Below, piece after piece: positions 11,434 through 25,379 of a DNA stretch of 57,706 bases. Both the position numbers and the translations under genes were made by a program. How positions within the stretch are numbered: the stretch's first letter is position 1; every line of letters starts with the position of its first letter. The notes below the pieces were generated by a model that was not told the DNA's origin, did not search any database, and saw only the letters and a list, made by a program, of their open reading frames with translations. Source of the DNA: Acanthaster planci (taxonomy: Eukaryota; Echinodermata; Asteroidea; Valvatida; Acanthasteridae); NCBI RefSeq assembly GCF_001949145.1, contig NW_019091635.1, positions 257,565-315,270 of the forward strand, written 5' to 3'.

Positions 11434-11996
11434 ATCCTTGTGAACAGATCTTTAATTCGGAGCGGGGGACGGGATTCATAAACTCGCCTGACCGTGGAAA
11501 TGTGGAGGCCCAGCATACGTTCCCCAATAGCAATTAAAACTCCTAAACAATTAGTGCTTAGAAAAATTACTAAATGCTTTAAACTTACTGCAATTTCTCA
11601 TCTCACGCATAATTACAGCTCGATAAACACGACAAAAAGGCAAAAATGGATTTTTTTCCAGATAACTTTTATTAAATTTCAATCATCTGTAAACATTGTA
11701 AGGCTTAATGCCCACATGTTTGTGGTCGCCACCCTTGACATCACGTGACCTAGCCGTTCTGGATAATTTCTCATCAATCGTACCTCTCTGTGAATTTTGG
11801 TGTATAGAAAATACATTGTCCCATCAAATCGATTTTTCAAGTTATTGCTACCTCGTAACCTAATTCAACTTGTACTTAATATTTTGTATTTTTGTTTTGT
11901 ATTTATCTGAAGTATATCTCAATTGTCTTTTGTCCTTGTCTGGTCTGCTTTCACGCCTGTTAAATTCCCAGGTATATCTTGCAGACAGCCAGTTAA

Positions 11997-13860
11997 GAGA
12001 ATATTTGTAATAACTGGATCCATCTCAAATGTACTTCCCTTTCTTTAGCTGAGTACAGTAATCTTAGTAGTGATGATAATCCTTGGTTTTGCCATGCGTG
12101 CATTGCTAACATATTCCCATTTATCTCGCTAAATGATTCCGAGGTTCGTAGTGTTATAAATGAAAGTAACATCAATCTTTCTGATTCAGAAAGCATTGGT
12201 GATGGTTCTAGCTTTAGTAATGATCACGTTAGAAGATCTAATTTTTATAGTATGGATCTTAATAATCCCTTTCATTCTCCTGGCAATTCACAATATTACT
12301 CAGTGGATCGGTTTCCAAAAAATGTTGCTGTGACGGTTTGTCATTTCTTCATCTCAATATCCGGAGTCTTCCGAAAAATTTTCACCAGCTGAAGTATTTA
12401 CTGCAGTCTCTTGTTTATAAATTTTCAGTTATTGCTCTCTCCAAAACGTGGCTCCAAAGTACTCCAGATGATTACTTTTTAACACCTGGTTATGAACTCA
12501 TCGTCAACAACAGATTAGACAGAACGGGAGGAGGGGTTGCACTTTACATCTCCCGTAACCTGGCCTTTGAACTGCGGAATGATCTTACGTGTTCCAATTA
12601 TTATCTTGAGTCTTTAGTTATTGAAATTAACGTGCTTAAATAAAAAATTATTATTGCTGGTGTCATGTACAAGTCTCCCAGAGTTAATCACAATGACTCC
12701 ATGCCTGCCTTTCACAACCTTACCATACAAATGACTCCAGATAGGAAAGATTGCTTTATTGCAGGTGATTTTAATATCAATTTGCTTAATCATGACAACC
12801 CTTGGTCCCAGGATTTCTTTGATATTTTTCCTTCATATTCCTTTCTTACCTTAATTAATAAGCCCACTAGAATAATCGATACTTCTGCTACACTTACTGA
12901 TAATTTTTAACAAATGTTTGACCCTCACCAAAATCAGGTATAACAATTAGTGATATATCTGATCCCCTGCCTATATTTACACTAATGCAATGTGGTATAT
13001 CAAACGCTTCTTCCAATTTTCAAGATACTTGTGCTGCAACTCGGAATTTTACTCCCGATAATCTCCATAGGTTCTAGGATGAGCTTCTGTCTACCGACTG
13101 GACAAGTGTTTTTGTTAGGAACAATCCCGACTTGGCATTTAATGAATTTATGGATAAATTTAAAAATAAATTAGATGATACTATCCCACTTGTTTCTCAC
13201 AATTATAAGCATAGATCTAAATCCAAACCACATGCACTCCCCGTTAACTCACGCGCTGCTCAAGTCCATTAATAGAAAAAATAGACTATACCGGCAGTAT
13301 TTGGCTCATCCCACTGCATCACATAAATGGGAATATACTAAGTACAAATATATTTTAACTGACTTTTTGCGAACATCCAAGCGCCAATATTACACTCGTC
13401 AATTTGACAAGGAAAAATATAATATTCGCAATACATGGAAGATTATTAACTTTGTCTTAAATAAAAAATTATCTACTGCGATTGTCTCTAGTATTACACA
13501 TGAATGGAAGATGATCAGGGATCAGGATCAAATCGCTAACCATTTCAACAATTATTTTGTAAACATAGGTCCCAATCTGGCTAAACATATTCCCTCCTCT
13601 GGGACTTTATTTACTGATTACCTCGATGAGCCAAACCCTAATTCCTTCTTTTTTTGTGTGTAATTTAATAAGTAATGTTACAAACGGGGCCCAAATTTAC
13701 AAGCATTGCTTTCATTGGGTACCCCTCTACAGCATCCTTTCTAAAGTGTATTGTAGTATCTTTCAATCATATTTATGTATTTATTATATGTTGTATTATC
13801 GTGTGTAATTATTATGCTGTAGAAAATGAAATAAATCTTGAAGACAGAATGAACAAGGAC
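11997..13860 (+). mobile_element. CR1/L2-like LINE with reverse transcriptase deleted
   Basis: In order, three parts are visible. First, a PHD-finger end of the pre-endonuclease region (NWIHLKCTSLSLAEYSNLSS, WFCHACI) at about 12000-12330. Second, an AP-type endonuclease: FLHLNIRSLPKN, IALSKTWLQ, GGGVALYIS, then FIAGDFNINLLNHDNPWSQD at 12338-12910. Third, the endonuclease-RT linker (LLKSINRKNRLYRQYLAHPT, NHFNNYFVNIGPNLAKHIP) to 13660. Where RT should begin, the sequence passes straight to an AT-rich 3' tail ending ATGAAATAAATCTTGAAG. At least two frameshifts and in-frame stops near 12640 and 13075 show decay. The clade cannot be fixed further without RT. Confidence 0.85.
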
Positions 13861-14019
13861 TTTTAACTGTTTCAGAGACATATTTACAGGTGAAGTGAAG
13901 TTTTAGTATAGAAAGAATCTGAAGATGCCATAAATGACAGAAAGACTGGAAGTTTAAATATACCAGTTCCTTCTAACAATGGCCCAAATACTTAAACAGG
14001 CTTACTCCAAAAAATCTGG

Positions 14020-17000
14020 GTATTGTACACCCATTTCTCCACCCACCCAACCTTTCAACATACATCAACACAACTGTCAACCAAGCGTTAACTGAACTGT
14101 CCGTATAGCTTTTCACACAGGCGTGTCACTAACCGTCTACATCCGTATACTCAACCAACCAATCAACCAACAGACAACTCAACAGGCCACCTAGGGTGAG
14201 TTTAACGGTCTGAATCACAGTGGACAGTGCTTTGGATGAACTGTCAACCGCAACCGCCAACCGAATTAACTGTCCAATAAATCCTGAATACAAAATCTTA
14301 CCAAATAACCGTCCATCCAACCGTCGAGATCCCAAAAAATCACCAAACAGTCCATTTATATCAAACCGCATGACCGTACAAACAACCAATCATAACAAAA
14401 CGCCCACTGTCCATCCAACTGTCATTGAGACTGTCAAAAATCTCTCCACCCTGCCGCACTTTTGATTGCCCCAACCTGTCCAACAAACCGTTCTTTAGAC
14501 CTTCCAACCAAAAGGCTGTTCAGACAACCGACCAACCGTGAAAATCAGTTGTCGGCCAAACTGGGTGGGCATTAGAATGGACGGTTGTTAAACGGTTGGC
14601 TGGACGGTCAGATGGACAAGTTGCAGCCGTCTATTGAACCATGATTCATTCCTTTTTTCAACCCAACCGTCAAGTGAACTTTCCAAGAACTGTCTGCCCA
14701 AACGTCTATTAACGGACCGCCTGACTAACCACCAAACTATTCACCTCACTGGCCACCCAGCTGTCCACCAAAACGCCCATGCAACCATTCGGCCAACTGT
14801 CAAGCCAACGTACCACCCAACCATTAGCCAACCATTCAAACAGTTCATCTCTATATCTACAGTTTGTTGGGCAGTCTAAATGACGATTAGTGGGGTGAAT
14901 GAGGTTGATCGCAAATGTACATTAAAATCTCCAACAACTGTGTGTACAACTGTCTGATCGAACGTCTGACTGTCGACTAATGACAGCAACATTCATCAAC
15001 TGCCAGCTTACTCTTCACCAAAACGTCTATGCAACCGTCCAACGTACTAGCTGCGACAGTCAACCACCACCCACCCGTTTAACCACTCAAAAGTACAACT
15101 GTCCACCTACCTTCATTCAGATAACAGCCCGAATGACATATGAGCAGTGATCGAGGTGGACAAACCAACGTTAACAGCAACTGTCAACCCACCTGCCCCC
15201 CAAACCGTCCATAATGTCCACACAAACATCCAACCGGCTATCCACCAAACCGTTTACCCAACTGCCTGCCCATCTGACCTTGCAACCATCCGTTACATCT
15301 AAACGTCCACCCTACTGTCGACCCAAATGTCCTCCAGACTGTCAAAAATATGTCCACTCCAACTTTTCTTCAGACTGCCCGAAACTGTCCAACAAACCTT
15401 CCTTTTGAGCGTTAAACCAACTATTCATACCACCGGCCAACCGTTGAAACCAATATTCCACCAAACTTTCCAACAACGTTCACCCAAACGTGTAACCACT
15501 TGTCTTCCCAACCGTCCGACGTATAGCCCAATGGACGAGTCTTTGGACATGTCGTTGGACGATCTAAATGACGGTTGGGTGGCCATTAGGGTAGACAGTC
15601 AGAGGGACAGTTGCAACCATCTACCAAACAAAAGATTATCTTAATTGTAAACCGAACTGTCTAATCGAGATCTGTCCACTAAAAACGTCTAACTAACCGA
15701 CCAAGTCAGGCCAACTCACCAAACCGGCCACCCATCTAACTTCACCAAATCTTCCACGCAACCTTCCACTCAACAAAGTACCAAACCGTTAAAAAGCAAG
15801 CCAACAGTCCACGTATCTACAGTTTGTTAGACAGTCTAAATGACGATTGGATGGAAAGTGGTGTAGACAAATAAAAGTTCTTTCAAATGTCAACCGATTC
15901 GTTCAGTACCAAACTGTCCATACTGTTTATCCGACCGGATCCTAACTTCCCACCTACCATCAGGTGATTTATTGCACATGACTGTTGGGTGCACAGTGGG
16001 GCGGATGCATCGTGCAGTAAGGTTATACCCAAATCTTCATTCAACTGTCCACTGAAGCTTTAACAACTGTCCGCATAAACGTGTAATGTATCGTCTATCA
16101 ACTAACTGTCCATTGTCATTCAGCCCGTCCAACCAACTGTTGGTAGGTGGACATTTAAGTTCAATAAGAGGTGGAACAGTTGGTTGAGTGGTTGACTAGA
16201 CGGATGTAGACAATCAGTTTGTGTGGACATTTACTGGGCAGTTTGCTAGACAGGTGTGTTGGATTGACGAACCAATTAAGGTTCATTGCAACAGTCAACC
16301 TAACCGTCCATCGAACTGCCCTATTAAACAATCCAAAATCTTACCAAATAACCATCAAATCGAATTGACGACTCAAACATCCACCAAACTGCCTCTTTGC
16401 CAAACCGGAGGACCATACAAACACCCGTCATATCCAAACTTCCACCTCACAGTCAATCTAACCGTCCTTGAGACTATCAGAAAAATTGTCCACCCTGCCG
16501 TACTTTATCAGACTGCCCTAAAACCGTCCAACCAACTGTTCCAACAACCCACCAAACGTGAAAAGCAGCTGCCAGGCAAAACTGTCTAAGATCTATTCAC
16601 TTCAACGTCTAACCAACCGGACAAATCAGACTAACTTAACCGTCCACTAAACCATTCACCAAGCCCACCACCTAACGGTCCACCAAACCATCTGCAACCA
16701 CCCAACCGTCAACCACCAACCAAAAGTCCACTTACCTGCAGTTTTCTAGGCAGTCCGAGTGAGTATTGGGTGGACAGTGGTGTGAAAAAAATCAAGGTTC
16801 TTCCAAACTGTCAACCCAACCGTCCACTAAACCGACCACACAACTATTGACCCAACGGTTTAACTAACCGTAACCTGACTGCCCACCTACTAACAGTCGG
16901 TTGGAAGGTCTGTATGGCGGTTGGGGTTGGAGAGTAGGGTCGATGCAGTAAGGTTATACCCAACTCTCCACCCAACTGTCCACAGAACCTCGACAACTGT

Positions 17001-20000
17001 CCACACAAACGTCTTACCAATCATGTAATAGTCAACCCATCTATCTGCCAAAACACTTATACTTAGAACCCACTGAACTGTCCACAAAAATCTTCCTAAC
17101 CGTCCGACTAACTGTCGACACCTGACCGTCCTGCCAACCGCCCATCCAATCGTTAAACCAAGCAACAACTCAACAGTTCATTTACCTGCATTTGGTCTTA
17201 ATGGCGGCAGACAGTGGATTGGACGAACTAAAATTCATCGCAACTGTCAACGCACCTTTTGACCGAAGTATCTGTCCACTTAAACATCTAGCGAATGGTC
17301 AACGCACCAAATTGTCCGACTAACTGTAAACCCATCCTCAATCGTCCATGTGACTGTGTCACCATAAACATCCACCCCACTTTCCACTCTAACGGCCTTT
17401 CAGACGGTCAACAAATTTGTCCATCTAGCTAAACTGTCCCCAAACTGCCCAAGAAACCGTTTTAGAACGTTAAACAACTGTTCGTACAACAGGTAAAACC
17501 ATTCCAACAACTGTCTAAAAACTCTCTAGCAACTGCCCACCCAAAAAGCTCACCAACTGTCCACCCAACCAGTCGCCAAACTGTCCAACACTCCAAACGA
17601 CGGTTCTTTGGAGATGTTGTCGGACGGTCTGAATAACGGTTCAGTGGGTATTAGGGTGGACCGTTAGATGGACGATTCCAACGGTTTATCAAACCAAAGT
17701 ACTCATAATTTGTTCACCCAACTGTACAAGATCTGTCCACTCAAACGTTAACTAATGGACTAAGTCAGGTCATCTATCCGTCTATCAAACCATTCACCAT
17801 ACTGGCCACCTATAACTCCGTCAATTGGTTCGCATGACCGTACACCCAACAAACAACCCAACTGTCAACCACCAACTCAATACATGTAGTCCACCTACCA
17901 ACAGTTTCATGGACAGTTTGAATGACTATTGAGTGTACATTATACACAGAGGTGTGGACTTATTAAGGTTTTTCCAAACTGTCAACCCAACCGTCCAACA
18001 AGCCGTCAACCCAACTATTCACCTAGCCGTATATCTAACCGGAATCTCATTGTCCATGTGCCAGCTGTCGGTTGGAAGGTCTGTATGACGGTTGGGTGGA
18101 CAGCAGGTCGATGCAGCAAGGTTATACCCAAAAGTCCACTCAACCGTCCGCGTCTTACTAACCGTTTTACAGTCAACTCATCAATCTGCCAAACAGCCAC
18201 ATAACTACCCAGTGATGAACTCTCAACGAAATGAAACTAACCGTCGACACTTAACGTCTCGCCAAACAGCCATCCAATCGTTTAACCAACCTACAACTCA
18301 CCTCTCCACTTCCCTACAGTTGGTTGGACGGTCTTTGGCAGAGGATAGTGGGTTGGACAGACCAAGATTCATTGCAACTGTCCATCCACCGCAATGTCCA
18401 GTTAAATGCCCACTTAAACATCCAGCCGACTGACCAGACAATGGTCCACCCAACAATCCACCAAGTTGTCCACGTAATCCACTCCGACCGGCTATGTCAC
18501 CGTCTAAATATCTGTTACAATAACCGTCCACCTACTTTCCACCCAGCAGTCTTTTAGACCGCCCCCAAACTGTCCAACACGCTGTTTTGGAATTTTATGC
18601 CGACTTCTCACACCACTGGCTAACCGTGGAACCAACTGTCCGCCAAACTGTCCAGCACTGTCTATCCATACGTCCAATTACCAACTGTCCAGCCAGCCGT
18701 CCAAGGATCTGCTCAACAGTCCAAAGGACGGTTCTTTGGAAATGTTAGACAGTCTGAATCAGATTGGGTGGGCATTGGGGCAGACATTAGATGGACAGTT
18801 GCAACTGCCTATTAAACCAAGGTTCATCACGAATGTTAACCCAACTGTCCATCATGACGTCTAACCAACCATCCATGTAACCAAACAACCAAGTGTCACA
18901 GTTGGACATTTGCATGGTGGTTGTCCCCTTTTATTGCACCAAGGCTCATCCCAATTTTAACCCAACCGTCGAAGAATCGTGGAGTCAAACAGTGGGCTGG
19001 TGATGAAGCAAGGTTCATCGCACCTGTCAACCGAACTATCTACTGAACTGTCCAACAACCGTCCACACAAACATCACCGACGTCCTATCAACCGTCTCGA
19101 CCATCCGCCCAAACATCCACCCAGCTATCCAGCTGTCCACGAAAAGTTTCACCAACCGTTCAACTAACTGTCGACATCCAAGTGTCCAGCCAACTACCCT
19201 CGAACCGTTTAACAAGCCAATCGCTCAACAGTTCATTTAACGACAGTTGGTTTGACGGCAGATTAACGAGTGGACAGTGGGTTGGACGAACCAACGTTCG
19301 TCGCACCTGTCAACCCAACCATCCACCGAACAGTCCAACAAACAGCCACTCAGTAATCAAGCCCACTGTCCAATCATCAATCCAACTGTCAAGTTCGCAA
19401 TTTCCACCACGCTATCAACAAAACCCTTTGCCACACTGTTTATCCGACTGTGAACCATCCGTTTCAACCAACCGTCCACATCACTGTAGACACAAACTTC
19501 TTCAGACCGTCAATCTGTCCACCCAGCCGTTCTTCAGACTGAGACTAAACTGTCCAGCAAACTGTTCTTTTGACCTTCCAACCAACTTTTCACACAACCG
19601 GCCAACCGTTGAAACCAATCTTCGACAATATTGTCCAGCAACGTCCACCCAAACGTCTAACATTTGTATGCCCACCGTTCAACCCAACTGTTAATTAGTT
19701 ATGTTTAAATGTTGTTGAGAGTCTGAATGAGGGCTGGGTGGGGATTAGGGTGGACGGCTTTACGCGGTTGGTTGGACAATAAGATGAACTCTTGAAACCA
19801 TTGGTTAAACCAAGGTTTACGGCAACTGTTCTCTGTATTGTCCATCCAAACCTTTACCCAACCGCCCAAAGTCCGTTCGCCCAACCACCCAACTAACGGT
19901 CGTCAAACTTTCCAGTTAACCATCAGACCAACCATCCATTTAAGCGTACAACTAACTATCACAGCTGGATGTTTGGATGGAAGTTGGTACTATTTATTAC

Positions 20001-20470
20001 ACCAAGGTTCATACCAATTGTCAATCAAACTGTCCAATAACTGTCCACCCAAATGTTGGGTCGTCCAACTAACTGTCCAAATAACCATCCACCCAACCGA
20101 CCACTGAACCGTCCACACAGCCGTTCACTCAACCTTTAATCAAACATTAACCCAGTGGTCCACCACAGTTTAACAGAAAGTCCAAATGACGGTTGGTTGA
20201 ACAGTTGTGTGTATGAACCAAGATTCATCTTAACTGTCAACCTAACTGCCCACTGAACTGCCCAACAACTGTCCACTCAAACGTCTAACCAGCGGCCAAC
20301 CTAACCGGCCAGCCAACCATTAACCCAAACATCAACACAACTTGCCATCTTACTGGCAACCCAACCGCCGACTTGACCGAATAACTAACCGTCACAACCA
20401 GCCGTCTACCACACTGTCCCCCATCCGTGCTTCAGACTGTCCAACAAACTGTTTACCCATCTGCCTGTGT
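14020..20470. repeat. Minisatellite array A: degenerate 12-bp repeat with inverted islands
   Basis: About 6.4 kb built from variants of ACYGTCCACCCA, C-rich on the plus strand. Units run at 11-13 bp and diverge strongly, so the array is old. Islands of G-strand polarity interrupt it about every kilobase (for example near 15535, 17605 and 18727), carrying GGACAGTCTGAATGACGGTT, a TGGGTGGGCATTAGGGTGGA segment and an AACCAAGGTTCATC end. A second marker, AAGGTTATACCCAA, recurs near 16021, 16945 and 18119. ORFs up to 170 codons within it (such as 19182-19694) are by-products: 12 bp is four codons, and most units lack stops. No gene is supported inside. Confidence 0.93.
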
Positions 20471-20479
20471 ATCGTTATG

Positions 20480-22930
20480 CCTGTTTATTTGTTTTATCCT
20501 TAAAATCGAAATGAATGAAATATAATACCTTTCATTATGTAGTCGCTATTACATTCGACCTATATATTTCCTTCTGATGCCGACAGGTGTACATTAATAT
20601 ACTGGAATCAATAGAAAAATTTTCCATTTTTGTTTCATGTACTTAGCTTGCATCGCGGTCCTCAGAATATTTTCCTTATTTCCCTGGCCAGGTTCCACAC
20701 CTCGGGTCCTAAGGGTCATATCAGAAACCATGCTGTACGTTTTGTCGCTTGCAAAAACTCCTCCCCTTTCCAGCAATCTTTTTCAGAGCTGTGCAGTTGC
20801 ACTCCGGCGTGATGAAGTCAGCCACACTAATAAGTGTGTCCTCGGTCTAGATCTTTAAAAGCTATGTCACTGTACACATTTGCTGCGTTCTTCAGCCATC
20901 TGCGTGCGACTCTCTGTCTACTTTTTAAGTTTGGCATCGCCCTTTTGCATTTCTCAGCTTCTTAGGTTTATTCGGTTCCTCAAGACTAAAGGCAGGCTGG
21001 CTATTTCAGCAAGTTAACTTCTTTATTACAACTCCTGAAAAATTCAGCAATTCTGGCCGTGTCAACAATGAAAAGTGACTTGGGACAGACTATAAGGCTG
21101 GATGACCTGCAGCCCCGATCTGGGATGGACTCGACCATAAAACTGCTCTCAGGCCACACCGTCTGCACGTGTCTTTCCTGATCATGGCGCAACCTCTCAT
21201 TGCTGATATTGGCTAAGGAGTATCAAAGATGAGCAGATCTTATATTTAAATTAAAAGCAAACAGTCTTTAGAAAGATCACAAATTTGGTAGGCAGACGTG
21301 ATTTAGATTTTAAGTTTAGTTTCAAGTTAAAAAGCACAAAATAAATTAAATTCAAAAGAAAGTAAAAGAAAGCATCTGAATATACTGAATCTTATTGTTT
21401 ATGAATTAAACAGATAATCTGTGATCCCTTATCACCTCTATTATACTATCCCTTGGTTTAAATGTACTTGAAATGTTATTTTAGGGATAGCCCTTCATAA
21501 TACTCATGGGCGTTCCCCATCCCCCATTTCCCCAATTTATACACACATGAACTGCTCATAATGATTCATTTCGCTTTGGGCAATCCATGGACCTGACGTC
21601 ATATCTGTATTTGATGTTTTTTTGACTTGTTATGCTGATTGTTTTTCCAGAACATATATAAATAAATATATTATCACTGAAGGCTTACTCAGTGTCGGTA
21701 TGAGTGCAGCAGTTTCCAGATCTAACTCTCGTCTTCATTTTCCCCATCTCCAGCCCCACCGGAAGACCGACGCCGAGGTGATTCAAACCCAAGGGTAACA
21801 TGCCTGTTTTTGTGTAAACCAAACGAATCATATGAATTACCTACCGGATCGTCACAAAAGACATTAACACTGACAATTTTTACGCCATGTATGCTCTCGA
21901 TAATCTGAACCTGCTCCTCTTTACAAAAAAATTATCCATGCGTCTTATTCAACATTACGCCACCGTTATCTACCGTGGTGGGTCCATTAGATACAATGTA
22001 ATTCTCCGCTCTCTTACAGGAACAGGGCTCCCAAAATACACTATCCCCCTTTTTGGGCGACTTTCACTCTTTTTGAATGGATTGATGAGAGACTCACCCC
22101 TTTAAAGAGTTCTAACTCTTTTGTCTTTAGACGTTAAATACATGATATTTTTTCCAATGAGAAAATAACCACAACAGACCTCATGAATAAATGTAACAAA
22201 ACAAATAAATGTAACGCCTAATATTATGCTGTTGTATTTCTAGAAGATCTCTTGGGGAAAAACTTTTGAAAGACACTTACCTGAGAGAAATTCCAGAAGA
22301 AGGCTTGTTCTCGTTTGAGATCGTGGAAGATTTATCGTCCAGTGCATGACAAAACCAGTCCAACATTGAAATGAACGTTATCTTCCATGGCTGGCTGTTG
22401 CACGTTCCATATCGTTCCACTGCCCGATTTGTTAGCGTACACATGCGCTTTATAGAATGCTTTTGTTTGATTCAAAGTTTTTTCCATGGAAATTTATTCG
22501 ACTCTATGACATTTCGGTTCCAACTTTTGTTTCGTCATAAACTACGGCTTTACGTCAAAAGGAACAGCTGAACGCACAGTATTAGCCTAGCAACTTGCAT
22601 ATAATCAACACTTCATACAAGTTGAATGCGTCACAAACAGGACGCACGACAACCTCCATTCCATAGGCTGCGTGCGCGTTCACTTGTTAGATCGCTTAAG
22701 GTATCGTCGAGAACCAACATGACGCGGCAAGATCGCACCCATGGGAACGAGGTTAGACGCACGCGACTCATAACATCAATGTACTCTCAAGATCGGACTT
22801 ATTAGTGCGGCTGTATGGATACTCACCACTGATCTCCGTAACAAAATGGAGATCCGTGATACTCACACGCACTGATCATGATGTTTGAGCTCGCGTGCTT
22901 TGTTCTCGATTGACCTCGCCTTTTTGAAAC
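20480..22930. repeat. Segmental duplication flank, copy 1
   Basis: Follows array A and is homologous in order to 29080-29700 and to 34200-38830. Shared landmarks include a GACAGGTGTACATTAATATA word (20583), a CATATCAGAAACCATGCTGT word (20710), GTCAACAATGAAAA (21061), CAGTTTCCAG (21710) and ATGCGTCACAAACAGGACGC (22628). The ORF at 21001-21192 (minus) is open here but its equivalent near 34850-35010 has stops, so I do not call it a gene. Confidence 0.85.
22282..22368 (-). other. Possible first coding exon of an unknown gene
   Basis: On the minus strand, ATG at 22368 opens MLDWFCHALDDKSSTISNEN, then KPSSGISLR, ending at a good donor (CTCAG before GTAAGTG). The equivalent position in the third flank copy (about 38380-38435) also ends at a donor (ATCAG before GTAAGC) and has a shorter ATG-led frame, MSSNKNIALFWNIYLNVNQ. 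The two peptides are poorly conserved. No downstream exon was found, so this may be noncoding or relic. Confidence 0.25.
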
Positions 22931-23659
22931 ACCGAAGACACCGAAGTTGTTCATTCATTGATTTCCATTATAATGTAAAAACAATGACTCATTTGGGTCT
23001 TAATACTAAGACACAAAAACACGTTTATCGATCGGGGGATTACATTTTCTGAAGACCGAAACACTTTTATTTCTAAAACGTGCTTAACTTAACAGTTACA
23101 TGTTCAAAATTAACTTTAAGATGGGTTTATAATGGCTGTTGGTTTGCACAGTGATAAATGAGCTCGCTCGCAGTTTAAGTTTTCTAATAACAAACTGATT
23201 TAGTTTGTGTTAATTTGACTGGCGGTCACAAAATGATTCTTCAGGCCATTACATAAAAACTACGAAATTGAGAAAAATGCTTATTACTTAAAAAACTTTT
23301 ATTTTATACTTCGCATGCATCTGAGAATTGATAATGAGGTACTAAGAGAAATTCTGGACGGGAGAAAAATGTTAATTAATTGTGTTTGACTGGTTAACTT
23401 CCCCCAAGGATAAAATGCATGGCTTCTTTGTCATCCAGTCCCACGATGCAACGAGAAAGTTTAAACGCTGTATTTGAAGACCGTTTCGGATTTTTTGAAA
23501 CAATGAGTACCCATACGTAACAAAGAAACACCGTAAAAATGTACAGCAAAATGCTACTGAAGCACCGCGAACGCAGAGTCTAGCGTACGTGTTGCCCTGG
23601 AACTGTCATACATAGATATAACGGATAGATAGCTTAATTTAATATAGCTCTATGTTTCT

Positions 23660-25249
23660 GCCTGCATAGTCTAGTATTGGCTGACGACCTTACCATCAGA
23701 TAGTTGATACGAGTGCACATTGATTTTGCAATCTTTCCCATTCAAAAATAGAGAGGAGAAATCAACAACCCGAGAAACGTATTATCGAATCTAATACAGT
23801 ATGTACTCAATTAAAGTTTAAGACACGACAACATGTGGGCCTGTGATTTTTGCGTGAGGCGACAGGTAAACGAAATTACTTCACTCGGGGGAAAAACAAA
23901 CAAACAAACAAACAAACAAACAGAACGGTTCATGTGAAGACTGTGAGGCCGGCTTCAACTGAGCGACGATTATTTATGAAGCTGTATGACCATGGACTTG
24001 AATAGTGGGCGCACGAGTCCCCGTTTAGGAGATTCGTCGTGGTAGCCAGAGTACGCCCATTGCCATCATCAAGGACTCGTACTCGGCCAACAGTAGCAAA
24101 GATAAATCACCCATTCTCGTCCAAAAACACTATGGAGAAAGAAACCGCAATTTTATATAGTAAAATTGATCTGGTAGCAAAACACTGAGTGACTCGCCAA
24201 CAGCCCAAATAATGCCGAGTGAAGGCCTCAAAATTTCAAAATAAATATTCACTAAGATTTTGTGCAAAGAAAGATATGAAAATTGTTAAGTGAAGAATTG
24301 ACATAATACGACTATCTTGGACGTGATATTTGACCAAAATAAACCAAGCTTCGGGAATCAGACGAAAAATGCACAAACAGTGTGCACAAAGAGGATTCAA
24401 TCCACCCCAAACTGCCTGGTAAAAACCCTATTCTACGTGTCCATAGTGACAGCAATAGCACAGAAGCGAATCTTGGACTCTGAGCAAAGAAAATGTGAAG
24501 AGACAGTGACGTCAAACTAACCCACTAAATGTGGAAAGAACGATGGCTGATGGTTATGGTAGAGGGAAAGACATACAACAGTGAATGATTTCAAGCTGAC
24601 AGCATCAGGAAGGTTGGAGATCGGCTCGACACCCCCACAAGAAAAAAGGCAGAGTGGTGCCAACTTACGATAGAATGGCAGCCACTACATGATAAAAGGA
24701 AAAAAGGGGGAGTCTATACAAGAGACGGACTAGTAACGGAAACGTTGGCGTAGCAAATACATCATAACACTATGGAGAAATGACGTGGTTTGTCGAAGGC
24801 TTGTCCAATTAGAGGCCAGGACAAAATCGCTGATAGTGGGGTGGAAACTTCTGTAAAAATGTCTGTCCAAATTTTTCTTTCGTATGCATGTATAAAACAT
24901 CCTTTATTACCCCTCTTTTCTAAAATGCTGGTGCTTTCCAAAATATTAATATAATAACAGGAATAAAATGAAATAAAATGAACATAAAAACTGGCAATTT
25001 GTCTTTAGGGGCAAAAAGCTCCTCTGCCGCCCCTCCCCCGTTGGTGATGGCACTGAAACAAATGTGTTGTGAATCTCGAATATCAAGATAAGAATTGATA
25101 GAATGTACATTCGGTTTGCAGTTCTGACATGCATATCTCCGACGTCTGGATGTCACACTTTGCGCGTATGCGGCTAAGCGTCTTCAAATAGAATGTTTAA
25201 CGGGGCGGAAAAGAATCAACTCCACGGGGTAGAAAGACCAGTTGTAGGC
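23660..25249 (-). pseudogene. JHAMT-like methyltransferase copy A, exons 3 and 4 only
   Basis: Exon 4 (24129-23970) keeps the acceptor CTTTCTCCATAG and the final lysine-stop, but is 160 bases against 170 in the other two copies; its deletions break the frame in the middle of the exon. Exon 3 (25249-25109) keeps the acceptor TATTTCTACAG and a KTLSRIRAKCDIQTSEICMS segment matching copy B's KTFGCSSATCEIKTKELRMS, but is 141 bases against 136 and contains a stop. Intron 3 is 979 bp against 961 bp in copy B, so the two are true duplicates. The 3' flank aligns with copies B and C from about 23660. Exons 1 and 2 are absent: the sequence runs within 130 bp into minisatellite array B. Confidence 0.88.
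23893..23922 (+). repeat. (CAAA)n microsatellite
   Basis: About seven perfect CAAA units, just past the stop of methyltransferase pseudogene A on its 3' side. Confidence 0.95.
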
Positions 25250-25379
25250 CTGTAGAAATAGAAGTGGGCTTTATTGCTATCACGATAAGCACATGGTGTC
25301 TTTAAAGTATTACTGTTCAAGCTGCTTTATAAATCCGCGAACACATCGGTACTTTTGACGACAGGACGCGTTTAAGTTT

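Larger units (their letters stand above)
10351..11996. other. No gene recognised
   Basis: AT-rich DNA between the Penelope fragment and the LINE. It contains two short tandem repeats, listed separately, and a CpG-containing stretch near 11220-11310. The 84-codon ORF at 11494-11748 resembles no known family. Confidence 0.5.

Noticed and set aside
13175-13663. 162-codon ORF as a host gene
   Set aside because: Its sequence is the linker between endonuclease and reverse transcriptase of a CR1/L2-like LINE.
19182-19694. 170-codon ORF, the longest in the window
   Set aside because: It lies wholly in array A, follows the 12-mer period and matches no protein family.
21001-21192. Minus-strand ORF ending in NKEVNLLK, possible terminal exon
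   Set aside because: The duplicated copy near 34850-35010 has stops and indels not in multiples of three; no splice partner was found.
23660-24129. Methyltransferase copy A as a working last exon
   Set aside because: It is 10 bases shorter than copies B and C, with frame-breaking deletions.
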